The notes beneath the pieces were generated by a model, which saw only the letters and a program-made list of their open reading frames with translations, ran no database searches and was not told the DNA's origin. From NCBI GenBank assembly GCA_016703645.1, contig JADJBR010000010.1, positions 310,001 to 374,000 on the forward strand: DNA of 64,000 nucleotides, read 5' to 3'. A program made the position numbers and the translations under genes. Of the stretch, positions 10,876 through 21,801 are shown one piece after another. The stretch comes from Zoogloea sp. GTDB lineage: Bacteria > Pseudomonadota > Gammaproteobacteria > Burkholderiales > Rhodocyclaceae. The stretch's first letter is position 1, and each line of letters opens with the position of its first letter.

Positions 10876-13800
10876 TCAGTAGCGGTCGAGATCGATATCG
10901 ATGGCCAGAGAGCGAATTTCCTTGACCAGCACATTGAAGGACTCCGGCATGCCGGCATCAATCTTGTGCTCGCCCTTGACGATGTTTTCATACACCTTGG
11001 TCCGGCCGGTAACGTCATCCGACTTGACCGTGAGCATTTCCTGCAGGGTGTAGGCCGCACCGTAGGCTTCCAGCGCCCACACTTCCATTTCCCCGAAGCG
11101 CTGACCACCGAACTGGGCCTTACCACCCAGCGGCTGCTGGGTGACGAGGGAGTACGGGCCAGTGGAACGGGCGTGCATCTTGTCATCGACCAAGTGGTGC
11201 AGCTTGAGCACGTGCTTGTAGCCGACGGTTACCTGACGCTCGAACGGCTCGCCGGTACGCCCATCAAAGAGCGTAACCTGCCCACCCGCAGGCAGTCCTG
11301 CCAACTCCAGCATGCCCTGGATTTCCGACTCCTTGGCGCCATCGAAAACCGGCGTTGCAAAGGGCACGCCCTTGCGCAAGTTGTGGGCAAGCTCCATGAC
11401 CTCGACATCGGTAAAATCGCCCAGTTCCTCCGGCTTGCCGCTACCGTTGTAGATCTCTTCCAGCAGGCCCCGGACTTCATCGGCAGTCGCCTTCGCCCGG
11501 ATCATCCTGTCGATCTTGTTGCCGAGCCCCTTTGCCGCCCAGCCAAGGTGGGTTTCCAGCACCTGACCGATGTTCATCCGCGAGGGCACACCCAGCGGAT
11601 TCAACACGATGTCCATCGGCGTACCGTCTTCCATGTAGGGCATGTCTTCGACGGGGACGATCTTGGAGACCACGCCCTTGTTACCGTGACGACCGGCCAT
11701 CTTGTCGCCGGGCTGCAGGCGGCGCTTGACGGCCAGGTAGACCTTGACCATCTTCTGAACGCCCGGGGGCAGCTCATCGCCCTGGGTAAGCTTCTTCTTC
11801 TTGGCTTCGAATGCCAGGTCGAAGTCCTTGCGGGTCTTCTCGAGCGCCTCGCGAACGGCTTCCATCTGGGCAGCCAGTCCCTCGTCGGCCATCCGGATAT
11901 CAAACCAGGTGTAGTGGTCCAGACCGTCCAGATACTCCTTGGTGATCGCGACACCCTTGGCCAGACGCTTCGGACCGCCGTTGGCCGGTTGGCCGATGAT
12001 CATGCGTTCGATACGCTCGAAGGCATCGCGCTCCACGATCCGCATCTGGTCAGCCAGATCGGTCTTGAAGCCGCGCAGCATGTCGTCAATGATCGACTGG
12101 GCGCGCTTGTCACGCTCGATACCTTCGCGGGTAAACACCTGCACATCGATGACGATACCGTTCATGCCCGATGGCACGCGCAGCGAGGTGTCCTTAACGT
12201 CGGAGGCCTTTTCACCGAAGATCGCGCGGAGCAGCTTCTCTTCGGGGGTGAGCTGGGTCTCGCCCTTGGGCGTGACCTTGCCGACCAGCACGTCGCCGGC
12301 CTCAACCTCTGCACCGATGTAGACAATGCCTGACTCGTCCAGACGGGACAGTTGCGCTTCGCCCAGGGAGGCGATGTCGCGGGTGATCTCTTCAGGGCCC
12401 AGCTTGGTGTCACGGGCCACGACGGTCAGTTCCTCGATGTGGATCGAGGTGAAACGGTCGTCGGCAACCACGCGCTCGGAGATCAGGATCGAATCTTCGA
12501 AGTTGTAGCCATTCCAGGTCATGTAGGCGACCAGCATGTTCTGGCCGAGGGCCAGTTCGCCCATGTCGGTCGACGCACCGTCGGCAATCACGTCGCCCCG
12601 GGCGACCACGTCGCCCACCTTAACCACCGGACGCTGGTTGATGTTGGTGTTCTGGTTGGAGCGGGTGTACTTGATCAGGTTGTAGATATCGACACCGACC
12701 TCACCGGACACGGTTTCATTGTCATGAACCCGAATCACGATACGGTTGGCATCAACGTAATCCACCACACCGCCCCGACGCGCCTGCTCCGCAGTACCCG
12801 AGTCAACCGCGACGGTTCGCTCAATACCCGTGCCCACAAAGGGCTTCTCCGGACGCAGACAAGGCACGGCCTGACGCTGCATGTTCGCGCCCATCAACGC
12901 GCGGTTCGCATCGTCATGCTCCAGGAAGGGAATCAGCGAAGCCGCAACAGACACGATCTGCCCCGGTGCGATATCCATGTACTGCACCGTGTCAGCCGTC
13001 GCCAGGGTGAATTCACCCCGGTTGCGGCAGGACACCAGATCGCCGGTCAGCTTGCCCGTCTCGTCCACTTCGGCATTCGCCTGGGCGATCACGTACTGCC
13101 CCTCCTCAATGGCGGAAAGGAAGTCGATCTGCTCCGTCACGGCCCCCTCCGTCACCTTGCGGTAGGGCGTTTCCAGGAAACCGTATTGATTGGTGCGCGC
13201 GAACAGCGCCAAAGAGTTGATCAGGCCGATGTTCGGGCCTTCCGGCGTCTCGATCGGACACACACGACCATAGTGAGTGGGATGCACGTCACGGACTTCA
13301 AAACCGGCACGCTCCCGGGTCAGACCGCCCGGACCAAGTGCCGACACACGGCGCTTGTGGGTGATCTCGGCCAGGGGGTTGGTCTGATCCATGAACTGGG
13401 AGAGCTGGCTGGAGCCAAAGAACTCTTTGATCGCAGCACTGATCGGCTTGGCGTTGATCAGATCGTGAGGCATCAGATTGTCGCTCTCGGCCTGGCCGAG
13501 CCGTTCCTTCACCGCACGCTCGACACGCACCAGACCTGCACGGAACTGGTTCTCGGCCAGCTCGCCGACAGAACGAACACGGCGATTCCCGAGGTGATCG
13601 ATGTCATCAATCTCGCCACGACCGTTGCGAAGCTCCACCAGCACCCCGACAACTGCCAGGATGTCTTCGTTCGACAGGGTACCGGGCCCCTCTCCACCCT
13701 TCGGGCCAACCGTCTCGTACAAACGCTTCTGCCAATCCGGCGCCTTGTCGTCCAGCTTCTCCGGATAAGCACGACGATTGAACTTCATGCGGCCCACAAC

Positions 13801-15005
13801 TGACAGATCGTAGCGCTCGGGCAGATAGAAAAGCCCCTGGAAAAGCGCCTCGACGGCATCCTCCGTGGGCGGCTCGCCGGGACGCATCATCCGGTAAATC
13901 GCGACGCGGGCAGCCCACTGGTCTGCGGTCTCATCAACCCGAAGCGTCTGGGAAATATGGGGGCCCCGATCAAGATCGTTCAGGTACAGGGTGCGGAACT
14001 CGGTGACGCCTGCATCACGCAGCTTGTCGAGGACGTCTTCGGTGATCTCGTCGTTGGCCCGGGCAACCAGCTCGCCATCGGGACTGACCACATTGGTCGC
14101 AAGCACACGGCCAAGAAGAAAATCATCAGCCACTTCAACCATGTCGATGCCGGCATTGGCCAGCTCGCGGATGTGCTTGGCGGTGATCCGCTTGTCCTTC
14201 GTCACAATGACCTTGCCGGACGCATCCACGACATCAAACTTGGCCATCTCGCCGCGCAGACGATCAGGGACGAGCGCGAAGCGCGCACCCTCTGCCAGGA
14301 GCGTGAAGTTCTCGAAATCGTGGAACGTAGACAGGATCTCTTCCGGCGTCATGCCGATGGCCTTCAGCAGGATGGTCACCGGCATCTTGCGACGACGGTC
14401 CACGCGGAAGTAGAGGTAATCCTTGGGATCGAACTCGAAATCCAGCCAGGAGCCCCGATAGGGGATGATCCGGGCCGAGAACAGCAGCTTGCCGGAAGAG
14501 TGGGTCTTGCCGCGATCGTGCTCGAAGAACACCCCGGGAGACCGGTGCAACTGGGAAACGATGACACGCTCGGTGCCATTCACCACGAAGGAGCCGTTAT
14601 TGGTCATGAGCGGAATCTCGCCCATGTAAACTTCCTGCTCCTTGACTTCCTTGATCGTTTCCTTGGCCGCTTCCTTGTCGAGGATGACCAGTCGGACACG
14701 GGCGCGCAGGGGCGACGCAAAGGTCAGGCCGCGCTGCTGACACTCCTTCACATCGAAGGCAGGCTCACCGAGGTTGAACTGCACGAATTCCAGCCGGGCG
14801 TTGCCGCTGTGGCTGGAAATCGGAAAAATGGAATTGAAGGCAGCCTGAAGACCCTGGTTTGCCCTGGCTGAAGGCAAGGTTTCTGCCTGCAGAAAGGACG
14901 CATAGGACTCAAGCTGAGTGGCCAGCAGATAAGGCACATTCTGTACGGCTGCGCGCTTGGCGAAGCTTTACGGATGCGCTTTTTCTCGGTGTAGGAGTAC
15001 GCCAT
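10876..15005 (-). CDS. rpoB: RNA polymerase subunit beta (frameshifted near the start)
   Basis: Beta forms the active-centre cleft with beta' and is the rifampicin target. The start [13 protein letters not shown] (ATG 15003-15005, GGAG upstream) is in one frame and the rest, from about [16 protein letters not shown] on, in the next. One A is missing in the run at 14967-14969; restoring it gives [20 protein letters not shown], the normal beta N-terminus. As the gene is essential, a sequence error is likely. The rifampicin region [23 protein letters not shown] is wild type at the usual resistance positions. The intact protein would be close to 1376 aa. Confidence 0.95.
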
Positions 15006-15157
15006 AGATGCTCCGGGTCTGAGAAGTCGGACGTCAGATGACAAAAGACAGCATTTCGGACGCTTGATTCAACGCAATTTGCGCTCTAATCTGCATCGAA
15101 CGCTCTTTTTTGTCGTCTAGGGCCGCTTGGGGCTGAACTACGGAAAACAGAAAGCGC

Positions 15158-15188
15158 AAAAGGGCTGATGCCAAAATGGCATCAGCCC
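15158..15188 (-). terminator. Attenuator hairpin between rplL and rpoB
   Basis: On the minus strand a perfect 12-bp stem (arms 15162-15173 and 15177-15188) with a 3-base loop is followed by TTTT, just after the rplL stop. E. coli also has a partial terminator at this place that sets the ratio of L7/L12 to RNA polymerase; the same role is inferred here. Confidence 0.75.
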
Positions 15189-15205
15189 CCTGCACGGAAC
15201 CGAAA

Positions 15206-15577
15206 TTACTTGATTTCGACCTTCGCGCCTGCGTCTTCAAGCTGCTTCTTCAGAGCATCTGCATCAGCCTTGGGAATGGCTTCCTTGACGGGCTTCGGAG
15301 CGCCATCCACCAGGTCCTTGGCTTCCTTGAGGCCCAGACCGGTAACTGCGCGGACGACCTTGATGACTTCAACCTTCTTCTCGCCAGCGGCCAGAAGAAT
15401 GACGTTGAATTCGGTCTGCTCTTCAACAACAGCGGCAGCACCTGCGCCAGGAGCAGCCACAGCCATGGAGGCCGCGGAAACGCCGAACTTCTCTTCAAAC
15501 GCCTTGACCAGGTCGTTCAGGTCCATAACCGTCATCGCGCCAACGGCTTCGAGGATGTCTTCTTTGGTAATTGCCAT
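15206..15577 (-). CDS. rplL: 50S ribosomal protein L7/L12
   Basis: L7/L12 is the multicopy stalk protein that recruits translational GTPases. The 123-residue product has an N-terminal dimerisation region ([20 protein letters not shown]), an Ala-Gly-rich hinge and the C-terminal domain with [20 protein letters not shown]. The ATG at 15575-15577 gives the family length; the frame extends five codons further up without support. It follows rplJ by 50 bases and precedes the attenuator ahead of rpoB. Confidence 0.96.
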   Translation of the reverse strand: MAITKEDILEAVGAMTVMDLNDLVKAFEEKFGVSAASMAVAAPGAGAAAVVEEQTEFNVILLAAGEKKVEVIKVVRAVTGLGLKEAKDLVDGAPKPVKEAIPKADADALKKQLEDAGAKVEIK

Positions 15578-15627
15578 CTCAAAATACTCCAAATCTAATT
15601 TCGTATGAGTTGCCGGGGATCGACCAA

Positions 15628-16128
15628 TCAGGCCGCGGCTTCTTCTTCACGTTTCTTCGCAAGGGCAGCCAGCAGACCGGCGAAGCCGGACACCGGAGCC
15701 TGCATGACACCCAGCAGCTTGGCGAGCAGTTCTTCACGGCTCGGGATAGACGCAAGCGCTTGAACGCCGGCCTTGTCGAGTACCTTCCCTGCATAGGAAC
15801 CCGCCTTCAGGACCAGCTTGTCGTTGGTCTTGGCAAAGTCAGCCAGGACCTTCGCAGCGGCCACGGGATCAGCCGAAATGCTGTAAATCAGCGGGCCGGT
15901 CATCTGATCGGCCAGGTCGGCAAAAGGCGTATCCGCCACAGCGCGTCGAGCCAGGGTGTTCTTCAGCACACGAAGATAAACGCCAGATTCGCGGGCCTTC
16001 GCACGCAGCACGGTGAGATTGCCCACCTCGATACCTGCGTATTCAGCCACGACGATCGTCTGGGCATTTGCAACTTGTGCCGACACCTCAGCCACTACGG
16101 CTTTCTTGTCGTCGAGATTCAGACTCAA
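15628..16128 (-). CDS. rplJ: 50S ribosomal protein L10
   Basis: L10 anchors the L7/L12 dimers to 23S rRNA and, in complex with them, represses translation of its own mRNA. The 166-residue product begins (M)[15 protein letters not shown]. The start is a TTG (16126-16128): it has an AGGAGG Shine-Dalgarno seven bases upstream and gives the family length, and no in-frame ATG is suitably placed. The C-terminal helix that binds L12, ending [14 protein letters not shown], is present. Confidence 0.93.
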   Translation of the reverse strand: MSLNLDDKKAVVAEVSAQVANAQTIVVAEYAGIEVGNLTVLRAKARESGVYLRVLKNTLARRAVADTPFADLADQMTGPLIYSISADPVAAAKVLADFAKTNDKLVLKAGSYAGKVLDKAGVQALASIPSREELLAKLLGVMQAPVSGFAGLLAALAKKREEEAAA

Positions 16129-16357
16129 GGTCTTTCCTCCTATCAAGTCAACACGCGATGAACAGTTCATCGCACCTACGGCGACCTGGATCAGGAGCTT
16201 TGCCGTCCGTACGAAACGGAAAGCGGAAATCCTGTTCTGGGGCACCGTCTACGCAGGTTTTCAGTGATTAAGCGGCTCAGGCTTACAGCCCCCGCCGCAC
16301 CTGCGGTCTTTGACGATCCGACCGGAAAGCTTGCGCCTACCGGTCGTCCCAAAGTTC
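16129..16357 (-). promoter_or_regulatory. rplJL leader (L10 leader, autoregulatory)
   Basis: This 229-base untranslated stretch between rplA and rplJ contains CCTGCGTAGACGGTG (complement of 16243-16257), a segment highly conserved in bacterial L10 leaders, and an upstream CCGCAGG that can pair with it. In known cases the L10-L12 complex binds this RNA and blocks rplJ translation. The rplJL promoter may also lie here or in rplA, but I see no clear match. Confidence 0.7.
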
Positions 16358-17059
16358 TTACTGCTGGCCGCTCAGGGTCGAGGGCTCCACGCGGACACCC
16401 GCGCCCATGGTGGACGACACGGCAACCTTGCGCAGATACACACCCTTGGAGGCAGCGGGCTTAGCCTTGACCAGCGCATCGATCAGTGCGGCAACGTTCT
16501 GCTGCAGCGCTTCGACGGAGAAGGAGGCGCGGCCCACAGTGGCGTGGATCAGGCCGCCCTTGTCGGTACGGTACTGAACCTGACCAGCCTTGGCATTCTT
16601 GACGGCAGTGGTGACATCCATGGTCACGGTACCGACCTTCGGATTCGGCATCAGGCCACGGGGACCGAGGATCTGACCGAGAGCACCAACGACACGCATG
16701 GCGTCGGGCGTAGCGATACACAGATCAAAGTCGATCGTGCCACCCTTGACTTGCTCGGCCAGGTCGTCGAAACCAACGACATCAGCACCAGCGGCACGCG
16801 CAGCCTCAGCCTTTTCGCCCTGGGCGAACACGGCCACGCGAACGGTCTTGCCGGTACCCGCGGGCAGAACCACCGAGCCGCGAACGAGTTGGTCGGACTT
16901 CTTGGCGTCCACGCCCAGATTGACGGCGATGTCGACAGACTCATCAAACTTGGCGGTGGCGGACTCCTTGACCAGCGCAAGGGCTTCGGTCAGGGCGTAG
17001 GATTTGTTGCGATCAACCTTGGCACGCAGGGCCTGAACGCGCTTGGAAAGCTTTGCCAT
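16358..17059 (-). CDS. rplA: 50S ribosomal protein L1
   Basis: L1 forms the mobile stalk that helps release deacylated tRNA, and in E. coli represses the rplKA mRNA. The 233-residue product has the standard start [20 protein letters not shown] and the signature region with [18 protein letters not shown]. It starts 2 bases after the rplK stop, so the pair is probably translationally coupled. Confidence 0.97.
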   Translation of the reverse strand: MAKLSKRVQALRAKVDRNKSYALTEALALVKESATAKFDESVDIAVNLGVDAKKSDQLVRGSVVLPAGTGKTVRVAVFAQGEKAEAARAAGADVVGFDDLAEQVKGGTIDFDLCIATPDAMRVVGALGQILGPRGLMPNPKVGTVTMDVTTAVKNAKAGQVQYRTDKGGLIHATVGRASFSVEALQQNVAALIDALVKAKPAASKGVYLRKVAVSSTMGAGVRVEPSTLSGQQ

Positions 17060-17061
17060 GA

Positions 17062-17493
17062 TTACAGGCCCTCCACGGTGATGCCCATGCTGCGGGCGGA
17101 ACCAGCAATGGTACGGATGGCCGCTTCGACATCACCCGCAGTAAGATCCTTGACCTTGACCTTGGCAATCTCTTCGCACTGAGCCTTGGTAATCTTGCCG
17201 ACCTTGTCGGTATGGGGCTTCGGCGAACCCTTCTGAATGCCGGCGGCCTTCTTGATCAGGATCGTGGCCGGGGGAGACTTCATCACGAAGGTGAAGCTCT
17301 TGTCGGCAAACGCAGTGATCACGACGGGGATGGGCAGGCCGGGCTCAATACCCTGAGTCTGGGCATTGAATGTCTTGCAGAACTCCATGATGTTGAGGCC
17401 GCGCTGACCAAGCGCCGGGCCGATCGGGGGGCTGGGGTTGGCTTTGCCTGCAGGAACCTGCAGCTTGATGTAGCCAATAATCTTCTTTGCCAT
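17062..17493 (-). CDS. rplK: 50S ribosomal protein L11
   Basis: L11 binds the GTPase-associated centre of 23S rRNA and is needed for RelA activation. The 143-residue product begins [20 protein letters not shown] and has the proline-rich N-terminal segment [20 protein letters not shown] that contacts thiopeptide antibiotics. AAGGAG precedes the ATG. An intrinsic terminator lies between nusG and this gene. Confidence 0.97.
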   Translation of the reverse strand: MAKKIIGYIKLQVPAGKANPSPPIGPALGQRGLNIMEFCKTFNAQTQGIEPGLPIPVVITAFADKSFTFVMKSPPATILIKKAAGIQKGSPKPHTDKVGKITKAQCEEIAKVKVKDLTAGDVEAAIRTIAGSARSMGITVEGL

Positions 17494-17560
17494 CTGGCAA
17501 CTCCTTATCGAGTGCTAGCGCACGGCACAAGCCGCGCTCCTCTTTTTCCCTTGCGGGCAC

Positions 17561-17588
17561 AAAACGGGGTGTCATCACCAGACACCCC
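17561..17588 (-). terminator. Terminator after nusG
   Basis: On the minus strand GGGGTGTC and GACACCCC (17581-17588 and 17566-17573) form an 8-bp stem with a 7-base loop, followed by GTTTTG. It begins 7 bases after the nusG stop and separates secE-nusG from rplK, whose own promoter must lie in the short remaining spacer or depend on readthrough. Confidence 0.75.
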
Positions 17589-17595
17589 ACGAAGA

Positions 17596-18129
17596 TCAGG
17601 TCTTTTCCACCTGACCAAAATCCAGCTCCACGGGCGTGGCGCGACCAAAGATGGTTACCGACACCCGAATCTTGCTCTTCTCGTAGTTCACATCTTCGAC
17701 GGATCCGTTGAAATCCGTGAAAGGACCTTCCTTGACGCGAACCATTTCGCCAACCTCGAACAGCACCTTCGGACGCGGCTTGTCTACGCCTTCCTGCATC
17801 TGCTGCATGATCTTCTCGACTTCCTTCTCGGAAATCGGGGTCGGCTTGTTTGCCGTGCCGCCCACAAAACCGGTCACTTTGGGCGTCGACTTGATCAGAT
17901 GCCAGCTATCGTCGTTCATCTCCATTTCCACCAGCACATAGCCGGGGAAAAACTTGCGCTCGGAAATGCTCTTCTGACCGTTCTTCATCTCGATGACTTC
18001 TTCCACGGGAACGAGAATCTGCCCGAAGAAGTCCTGCATGCCAGCCCGCGCGATACGCTCGACAAGCGCGCGCTGAACCGACTTCTCAAAGCCGGAATAG
18101 GCGTGAACCACGTACCAACGCTTGCTCAT
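17596..18129 (-). CDS. nusG: Transcription termination/antitermination factor NusG
   Basis: NusG binds RNA polymerase through its N-terminal domain and Rho or S10 through its C-terminal KOW domain, linking transcription to translation. The 177-residue product starts [20 protein letters not shown], has the [12 protein letters not shown] strand and the KOW motif [20 protein letters not shown]. Its ATG overlaps the secE stop as ATGA. Confidence 0.97.
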   Translation of the reverse strand: MSKRWYVVHAYSGFEKSVQRALVERIARAGMQDFFGQILVPVEEVIEMKNGQKSISERKFFPGYVLVEMEMNDDSWHLIKSTPKVTGFVGGTANKPTPISEKEVEKIMQQMQEGVDKPRPKVLFEVGEMVRVKEGPFTDFNGSVEDVNYEKSKIRVSVTIFGRATPVELDFGQVEKT

Positions 18130-18479
18130 GATTTTTTCCAGCCGAGGATCAGGTCATAAAGCGCCCACTCGAGCGTCTTGTCAGTAACCCACAGAAAGAC
18201 CGCCATGATCAGGACGAATGCAAACACGATGCCGGTCGTCTGAAACGTTTCCTTGCGGGAAGGCCACACGACCTTCTTCGCCTCGGAAACAGTTTCACCC
18301 GCAAAAACGGCGAAACGCTGCCCAGCCTCAGTCTTCCAGGCTACGGCAGCGCAAAGGGCAACACCTGCCAGCACCGACAGCACACGCAAAACCATTGCCT
18401 GTTCGGAGAGCAGATAGAAGCCCACAACGCCGGCCACCAGTAGAACCAGTGCCAGCGCAAACTTGATTTTGTCGGCCAT
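18126..18479 (-). CDS. secE: Preprotein translocase subunit SecE
   Basis: SecE stabilises SecY in the inner-membrane translocon. The 117-residue product has three hydrophobic segments (about 6-24, 30-48 and 85-105), as in the longer enteric type, and the conserved cytoplasmic amphipathic stretch [17 protein letters not shown] before the last one. It follows tRNA-Trp and overlaps nusG by four bases, the usual pairing. Confidence 0.96.
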   Translation of the reverse strand: MADKIKFALALVLLVAGVVGFYLLSEQAMVLRVLSVLAGVALCAAVAWKTEAGQRFAVFAGETVSEAKKVVWPSRKETFQTTGIVFAFVLIMAVFLWVTDKTLEWALYDLILGWKKS

Positions 18480-18504
18480 TGAAACTTGAGTCCGGATGAA
18501 ACGG

Positions 18505-18580
18505 TGGCAGGGGCAGAGGGAATCGAACCCCCAACCTTCGGTTTTGGAGACCGACGCTCTGCCAGTTGAGCTATACCCCT
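18505..18580 (-). tRNA. tRNA-Trp (CCA anticodon)
   Basis: A 76-base cloverleaf starting AGGGGTATAGCTCAACTGGC, with anticodon loop CTCCAAA, GGTTCGATTC T-loop and an encoded CCA end. The acceptor stem AGGGGTA pairs with TGCCCCT. It lies between the tuf terminator and secE, as in other betaproteobacteria. Confidence 0.96.
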
Positions 18581-18594
18581 GCAGCAGAGACTAC

Positions 18595-18622
18595 AAAACA
18601 CCTCGCGGGGGCGAGGTGTTTT
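18595..18622 (-). terminator. Terminator after tuf copy 2
   Basis: A perfect 12-bp stem (arms 18595-18606 and 18611-18622) with a GC-only 4-base loop ends in TTTT on the minus strand and begins with AAAA, so it could act in both directions. It lies 18 bases beyond the tuf stop and ahead of tRNA-Trp. Confidence 0.8.
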
Positions 18623-18640
18623 GAGCACAACTATCGAAAA

Positions 18641-19831
18641 TTACTCGATAACCTTTGCAACGACGCCGGCGCCGACGGTACGACCGCCTTCACGGATGGC
18701 GAAGCGCAGACCTTCTTCCATGGCGATCGGCGCAATCAGCTTCACGGTCATGGAGATGTTGTCACCCGGCATGACCATCTCGGTGCCTTCCGGCAGGGAG
18801 ATGGAGCCCGTCACGTCCGTGGTACGGAAGTAGAACTGGGGACGGTAGTTGTTGAAGAACGGGGTGTGACGACCGCCTTCTTCCTTCGACAGCACATACA
18901 CTTCACCCGTGAAGTGAGTGTGCGGCTTGATGGAACCCGGCTTGCACAGCACTTGGCCGCGCTCGACATCTTCACGCTTGGTGCCACGCAGCAGCACACC
19001 GACGTTATCGCCAGCCTGGCCCTGATCCAGCAGCTTGCGGAACATTTCCACACCGGTACAGGTGGTCTTGACGGTTGCCTTGATGCCGACGATTTCGATT
19101 TCTTCGCCAACCTTGACGATACCGCGCTCGACACGACCGGTCACCACAGTGCCACGACCCGAGATCGAGAACACGTCTTCAATCGGCAACAGGAAGGGCA
19201 GATCAACGGCACGCTCAGGCGTCGGAATGTAGGAATCCAGCGCAGCAGCCAGACGGAAGATCGACGGCTCGCCGATTTCGGACTGATCACCTTCTAGCGC
19301 CTTCAGGGCCGAACCGTGAATGATCGGCGTATCGTCGCCCGGGAAGTCGTACTTGGAGAGCAGCTCGCGCAGCTCCATTTCGACGAGCTCGAGCAGCTCG
19401 GCATCGTCGACCATGTCGCACTTATTCATGTACACCAGCACGTACGGCACACCGACCTGACGGGCCAGCAGAATGTGCTCGCGAGTCTGGGGCATCGGGC
19501 CGTCAGCGGCAGAACACACCAGGATCGCGCCGTCCATCTGCGCCGCACCGGTGATCATGTTCTTCACGTAGTCGGCGTGACCCGGGCAATCAACGTGTGC
19601 GTAGTGGCGATTCTCGGTCTCGTATTCGACGTGCGCGGTGTTGATGGTGATGCCGCGAGCCTTCTCTTCCGGCGCCGCATCGATCTGGTCGTAGGCCTTG
19701 GCCTCGCCGCCGAACTTGCGCGACAGAACGGTCGTGATCGCAGCCGTCAGCGTGGTCTTGCCATGGTCAACGTGACCGATCGTGCCAACGTTTACGTGCG
19801 GCTTTTTCCGCTCGAACTTTTCCTTAGCCAT
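18641..19831 (-). CDS. tuf: Elongation factor Tu, copy 2 (intact)
   Basis: This is the intact 396-residue EF-Tu gene, with [10 protein letters not shown] (G1), [14 protein letters not shown] (switch I), [11 protein letters not shown] (G3) and NKCD (G4), then domains II and III ending AGVVAKVIE. It is cotranscribed with the tRNA-Tyr, -Gly and -Thr genes upstream from the promoter at 20230-20258, and a strong terminator follows. Its sequence is nearly identical to copy 1 at 2172-3363, as expected from gene conversion between duplicate tuf genes; flanking sequences differ. Confidence 0.97.
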   Translation of the reverse strand: MAKEKFERKKPHVNVGTIGHVDHGKTTLTAAITTVLSRKFGGEAKAYDQIDAAPEEKARGITINTAHVEYETENRHYAHVDCPGHADYVKNMITGAAQMDGAILVCSAADGPMPQTREHILLARQVGVPYVLVYMNKCDMVDDAELLELVEMELRELLSKYDFPGDDTPIIHGSALKALEGDQSEIGEPSIFRLAAALDSYIPTPERAVDLPFLLPIEDVFSISGRGTVVTGRVERGIVKVGEEIEIVGIKATVKTTCTGVEMFRKLLDQGQAGDNVGVLLRGTKREDVERGQVLCKPGSIKPHTHFTGEVYVLSKEEGGRHTPFFNNYRPQFYFRTTDVTGSISLPEGTEMVMPGDNISMTVKLIAPIAMEEGLRFAIREGGRTVGAGVVAKVIE

Positions 19832-19896
19832 TTCATCAACCCCGCAAAAAAATCAGGAAATCGGAACACTAATCTTGATCTGCCGCACCAGATCGG

Positions 19897-19971
19897 TGGT
19901 GCCCATGGGCAGGATTGAACTGCCGACCTCTCCCTTACCAAGGGAGTGCTCTGCCACTGAGCTACATGGGC
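19897..19971 (-). tRNA. tRNA-Thr (GGT anticodon)
   Basis: A 75-base tRNA starting GCCCATGTAGCTCAGTGGC, anticodon loop TTGGTAA, with encoded CCA. The acceptor stem GCCCATG pairs with CATGGGC. It is the last of three tRNAs ahead of tuf copy 2. Confidence 0.96.
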
Positions 19972-19984
19972 CTCACACACTCAA

Positions 19985-20058
19985 TGGAGCGGGTGAAGGG
20001 AATCGAACCCTCGTCATAAGCTTGGAAGGCTTCTGCTCTACCATTGAGCTACACCCGC
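19985..20058 (-). tRNA. tRNA-Gly (TCC anticodon)
   Basis: A 74-base tRNA starting GCGGGTGTAGCTCAATGG, anticodon loop CTTCCAA, with encoded CCA and a GCGGGTG/CACCCGC acceptor stem. It lies 13 bases upstream of tRNA-Thr in the same transcript. Confidence 0.96.
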
Positions 20059-20128
20059 TATACAACGCCACGACTCACAATCACCGCTCCGCCACAAAAC
20101 CCATGGACGGAGCGCACTGCCAAACCGG

Positions 20129-20214
<86 letters not shown>

Positions 20215-20229
20215 AAGCGAGAAGCGCGC

Positions 20230-20258
20230 ATTATAGGTAGCCAGATACGCACTGTCAA
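20230..20258 (-). promoter_or_regulatory. Consensus sigma-70 promoter for the tRNA-tuf operon
   Basis: On the minus strand TTGACA (20253-20258), 17 bases and TATAAT (20230-20235): both hexamers and the spacing are perfect. The following GCGCGC discriminator is GC-rich, the feature that makes stable-RNA promoters sensitive to ppGpp; that regulation is inferred. Confidence 0.88.
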
Positions 20259-20331
20259 ACGCATTTTTCAAAATGTCTTGTGGCCTGTGCTGTAATGTCG
20301 ATCTGGACGAAAGGCGGAACGGAAAGCGCAT

Positions 20332-21150
20332 ATGGACAAGGACGTGCTCATCGAAGCGGTACTGGCAAGTGGCGTGGTGCTTCCAGCGCCGGGGCCGGGA
20401 TTTGTCCGGCTGCAGGCAGCCGCAGCGGATGAGAATGCCGGGCCAAAAGAGCTGGCTGCTGCCGTCAGCCAGGATCCGGCAATCACCGGCGCCCTGCTGC
20501 GCGTAGCCAATTCTCCGGTCTTTCGCCCTCGCAGCGCTCCACGATCCGCGCTTGAGGCCATCAGCATGCTCGGGCGCACACGCACCATGGCAACCGCCGC
20601 GAGCACGGCGCTGCGGAGCCAGTTCAACGGCCTTGACGCCACCGCAGTGGAAGCGCTTTGGTCTGCCAGCGCCAAGGCGGCAGAGCAGAGCTATGCAGCC
20701 TGTCGCCAGACTCCATCGAAGGCACTGGCCGATGCAGCCTATCTCGCGGCGCTGATGCAGGACGCGGGGATCGCTGTCGTTCTCAAACGCAATCCCGAGC
20801 ACGCCGGCCTGTTTCATACCCAGGGTGAAGCACTCGAGGCGGGAGCAAGGGCCCTTGACGTGCTCAGCGGCACGGATCATGCAGCAGCATCCTATCTTGT
20901 TGCGCGCAACTGGAAACTGCCACCGGATGTATGCGACGCCATCCGCGCCCATCATGACCCCCGGGGAGCGCGGCGTCTCGCAGATGGACCACGGCGCCTG
21001 GCGATGCTGCTGGCGGTCGGAAGAAGGCTTCGGGACGGGCTGTCGCCCGACTGGATCGACTGGGCCGAGATGGTGGAGGCGGAACTTTCCCTGAACGAAG
21101 CGGAACTTGAAGAGCTGGCCAGCATCGCAGGCCACCGCGAAAGTCAGTGA
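20332..21150 (+). CDS. HDOD domain protein
   Basis: The 272-residue product resembles HDOD proteins, a non-catalytic relative of the HD phosphohydrolases used in bacterial signalling. Seen are an N-terminal helical part with LAAAVSQDPAITGALLRVANSP, the typical SALEAISMLGRTRTM segment, and later AAYLAALMQDAGIAVV and DAIRAHHDP. There is no signal peptide or membrane segment, so it should be cytoplasmic. It runs divergently from the tRNA-tuf operon and overlaps the end of the convergent LysE-type gene by 7 bases. Its partner or pathway is not shown by the context. Confidence 0.8.
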   Translation: MDKDVLIEAVLASGVVLPAPGPGFVRLQAAAADENAGPKELAAAVSQDPAITGALLRVANSPVFRPRSAPRSALEAISMLGRTRTMATAASTALRSQFNGLDATAVEALWSASAKAAEQSYAACRQTPSKALADAAYLAALMQDAGIAVVLKRNPEHAGLFHTQGEALEAGARALDVLSGTDHAAASYLVARNWKLPPDVCDAIRAHHDPRGARRLADGPRRLAMLLAVGRRLRDGLSPDWIDWAEMVEAELSLNEAELEELASIAGHRESQ

Positions 21151-21761
21151 CGGGAGCTCCCCGCCAGAAACAGTCCTGCACTGATGAATAGCCCACCAAA
21201 AATGCGATTTTGAAGAAGCGCAGCTCGCGATGTGGCGGTGACCCGCCGAAGACGGCTTGCGAGCAGGGCATAACAAGACATCACCATGGTATCGACCGTG
21301 CAAGTCGTGCCGGCAATGATCAGGAACTGGGGCAGCTGCGGCTCTGCCGGGTTGATGAACTGGGGGACGAGCGCAGCGATGAAGATGATGGCCTTCGGGT
21401 TGCCAAGATTGACCAGGATGCCCTGCCGGTAAAACCCTTCGGGAACATCGGGCTCCAGGGCAGGATCCCCCTCCTCCACCCGGGAATTCCATTTCCGGAC
21501 TCCGAGCCAGACCAGATAGCCCGCCCCGGCCAGTTTTACCGCCATGAAGGCAGCTTCCGACGCCGCCAGCAGTGCCCCCAGCCCCATTGCCACCAGGGCT
21601 AGCTGCATGAGCAACGCCGTCTGCAGGCCGGCAATGCCCTTCAGCGCGTGCCAATAGCCATGACGCATCCCTACACTCATGCTCAACACAGCGCCCGGCC
21701 CCGGCGAAAGCGCAACAACGAGCGTCGCGGCGAGGAAGCCCAACCACAGGTGCAAGGACAT
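21144..21761 (-). CDS. LysE/RhtB family amino-acid exporter
   Basis: The 205-residue product has five to six hydrophobic segments and the family motif LSPGPGAVLSMSVGMRHG near residue 20, followed by GAGYLVWLGVRKW and the conserved NLGNPKAIIFIAALVPQF. Members export amino acids such as lysine, threonine or homoserine across the inner membrane; the substrate cannot be read from sequence. GGAG lies six bases ahead of the ATG. It lies 40 bases downstream of the tonB gene on the same strand, but a joint function is not evident. Confidence 0.85.
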   Translation of the reverse strand: MSLHLWLGFLAATLVVALSPGPGAVLSMSVGMRHGYWHALKGIAGLQTALLMQLALVAMGLGALLAASEAAFMAVKLAGAGYLVWLGVRKWNSRVEEGDPALEPDVPEGFYRQGILVNLGNPKAIIFIAALVPQFINPAEPQLPQFLIIAGTTCTVDTMVMSCYALLASRLRRVTATSRAALLQNRIFGGLFISAGLFLAGSSRH

Positions 21762-21801
21762 TTCGTGCTCCAGATACAGTCAGATTGATGGCTCCGCCGG
21801 C

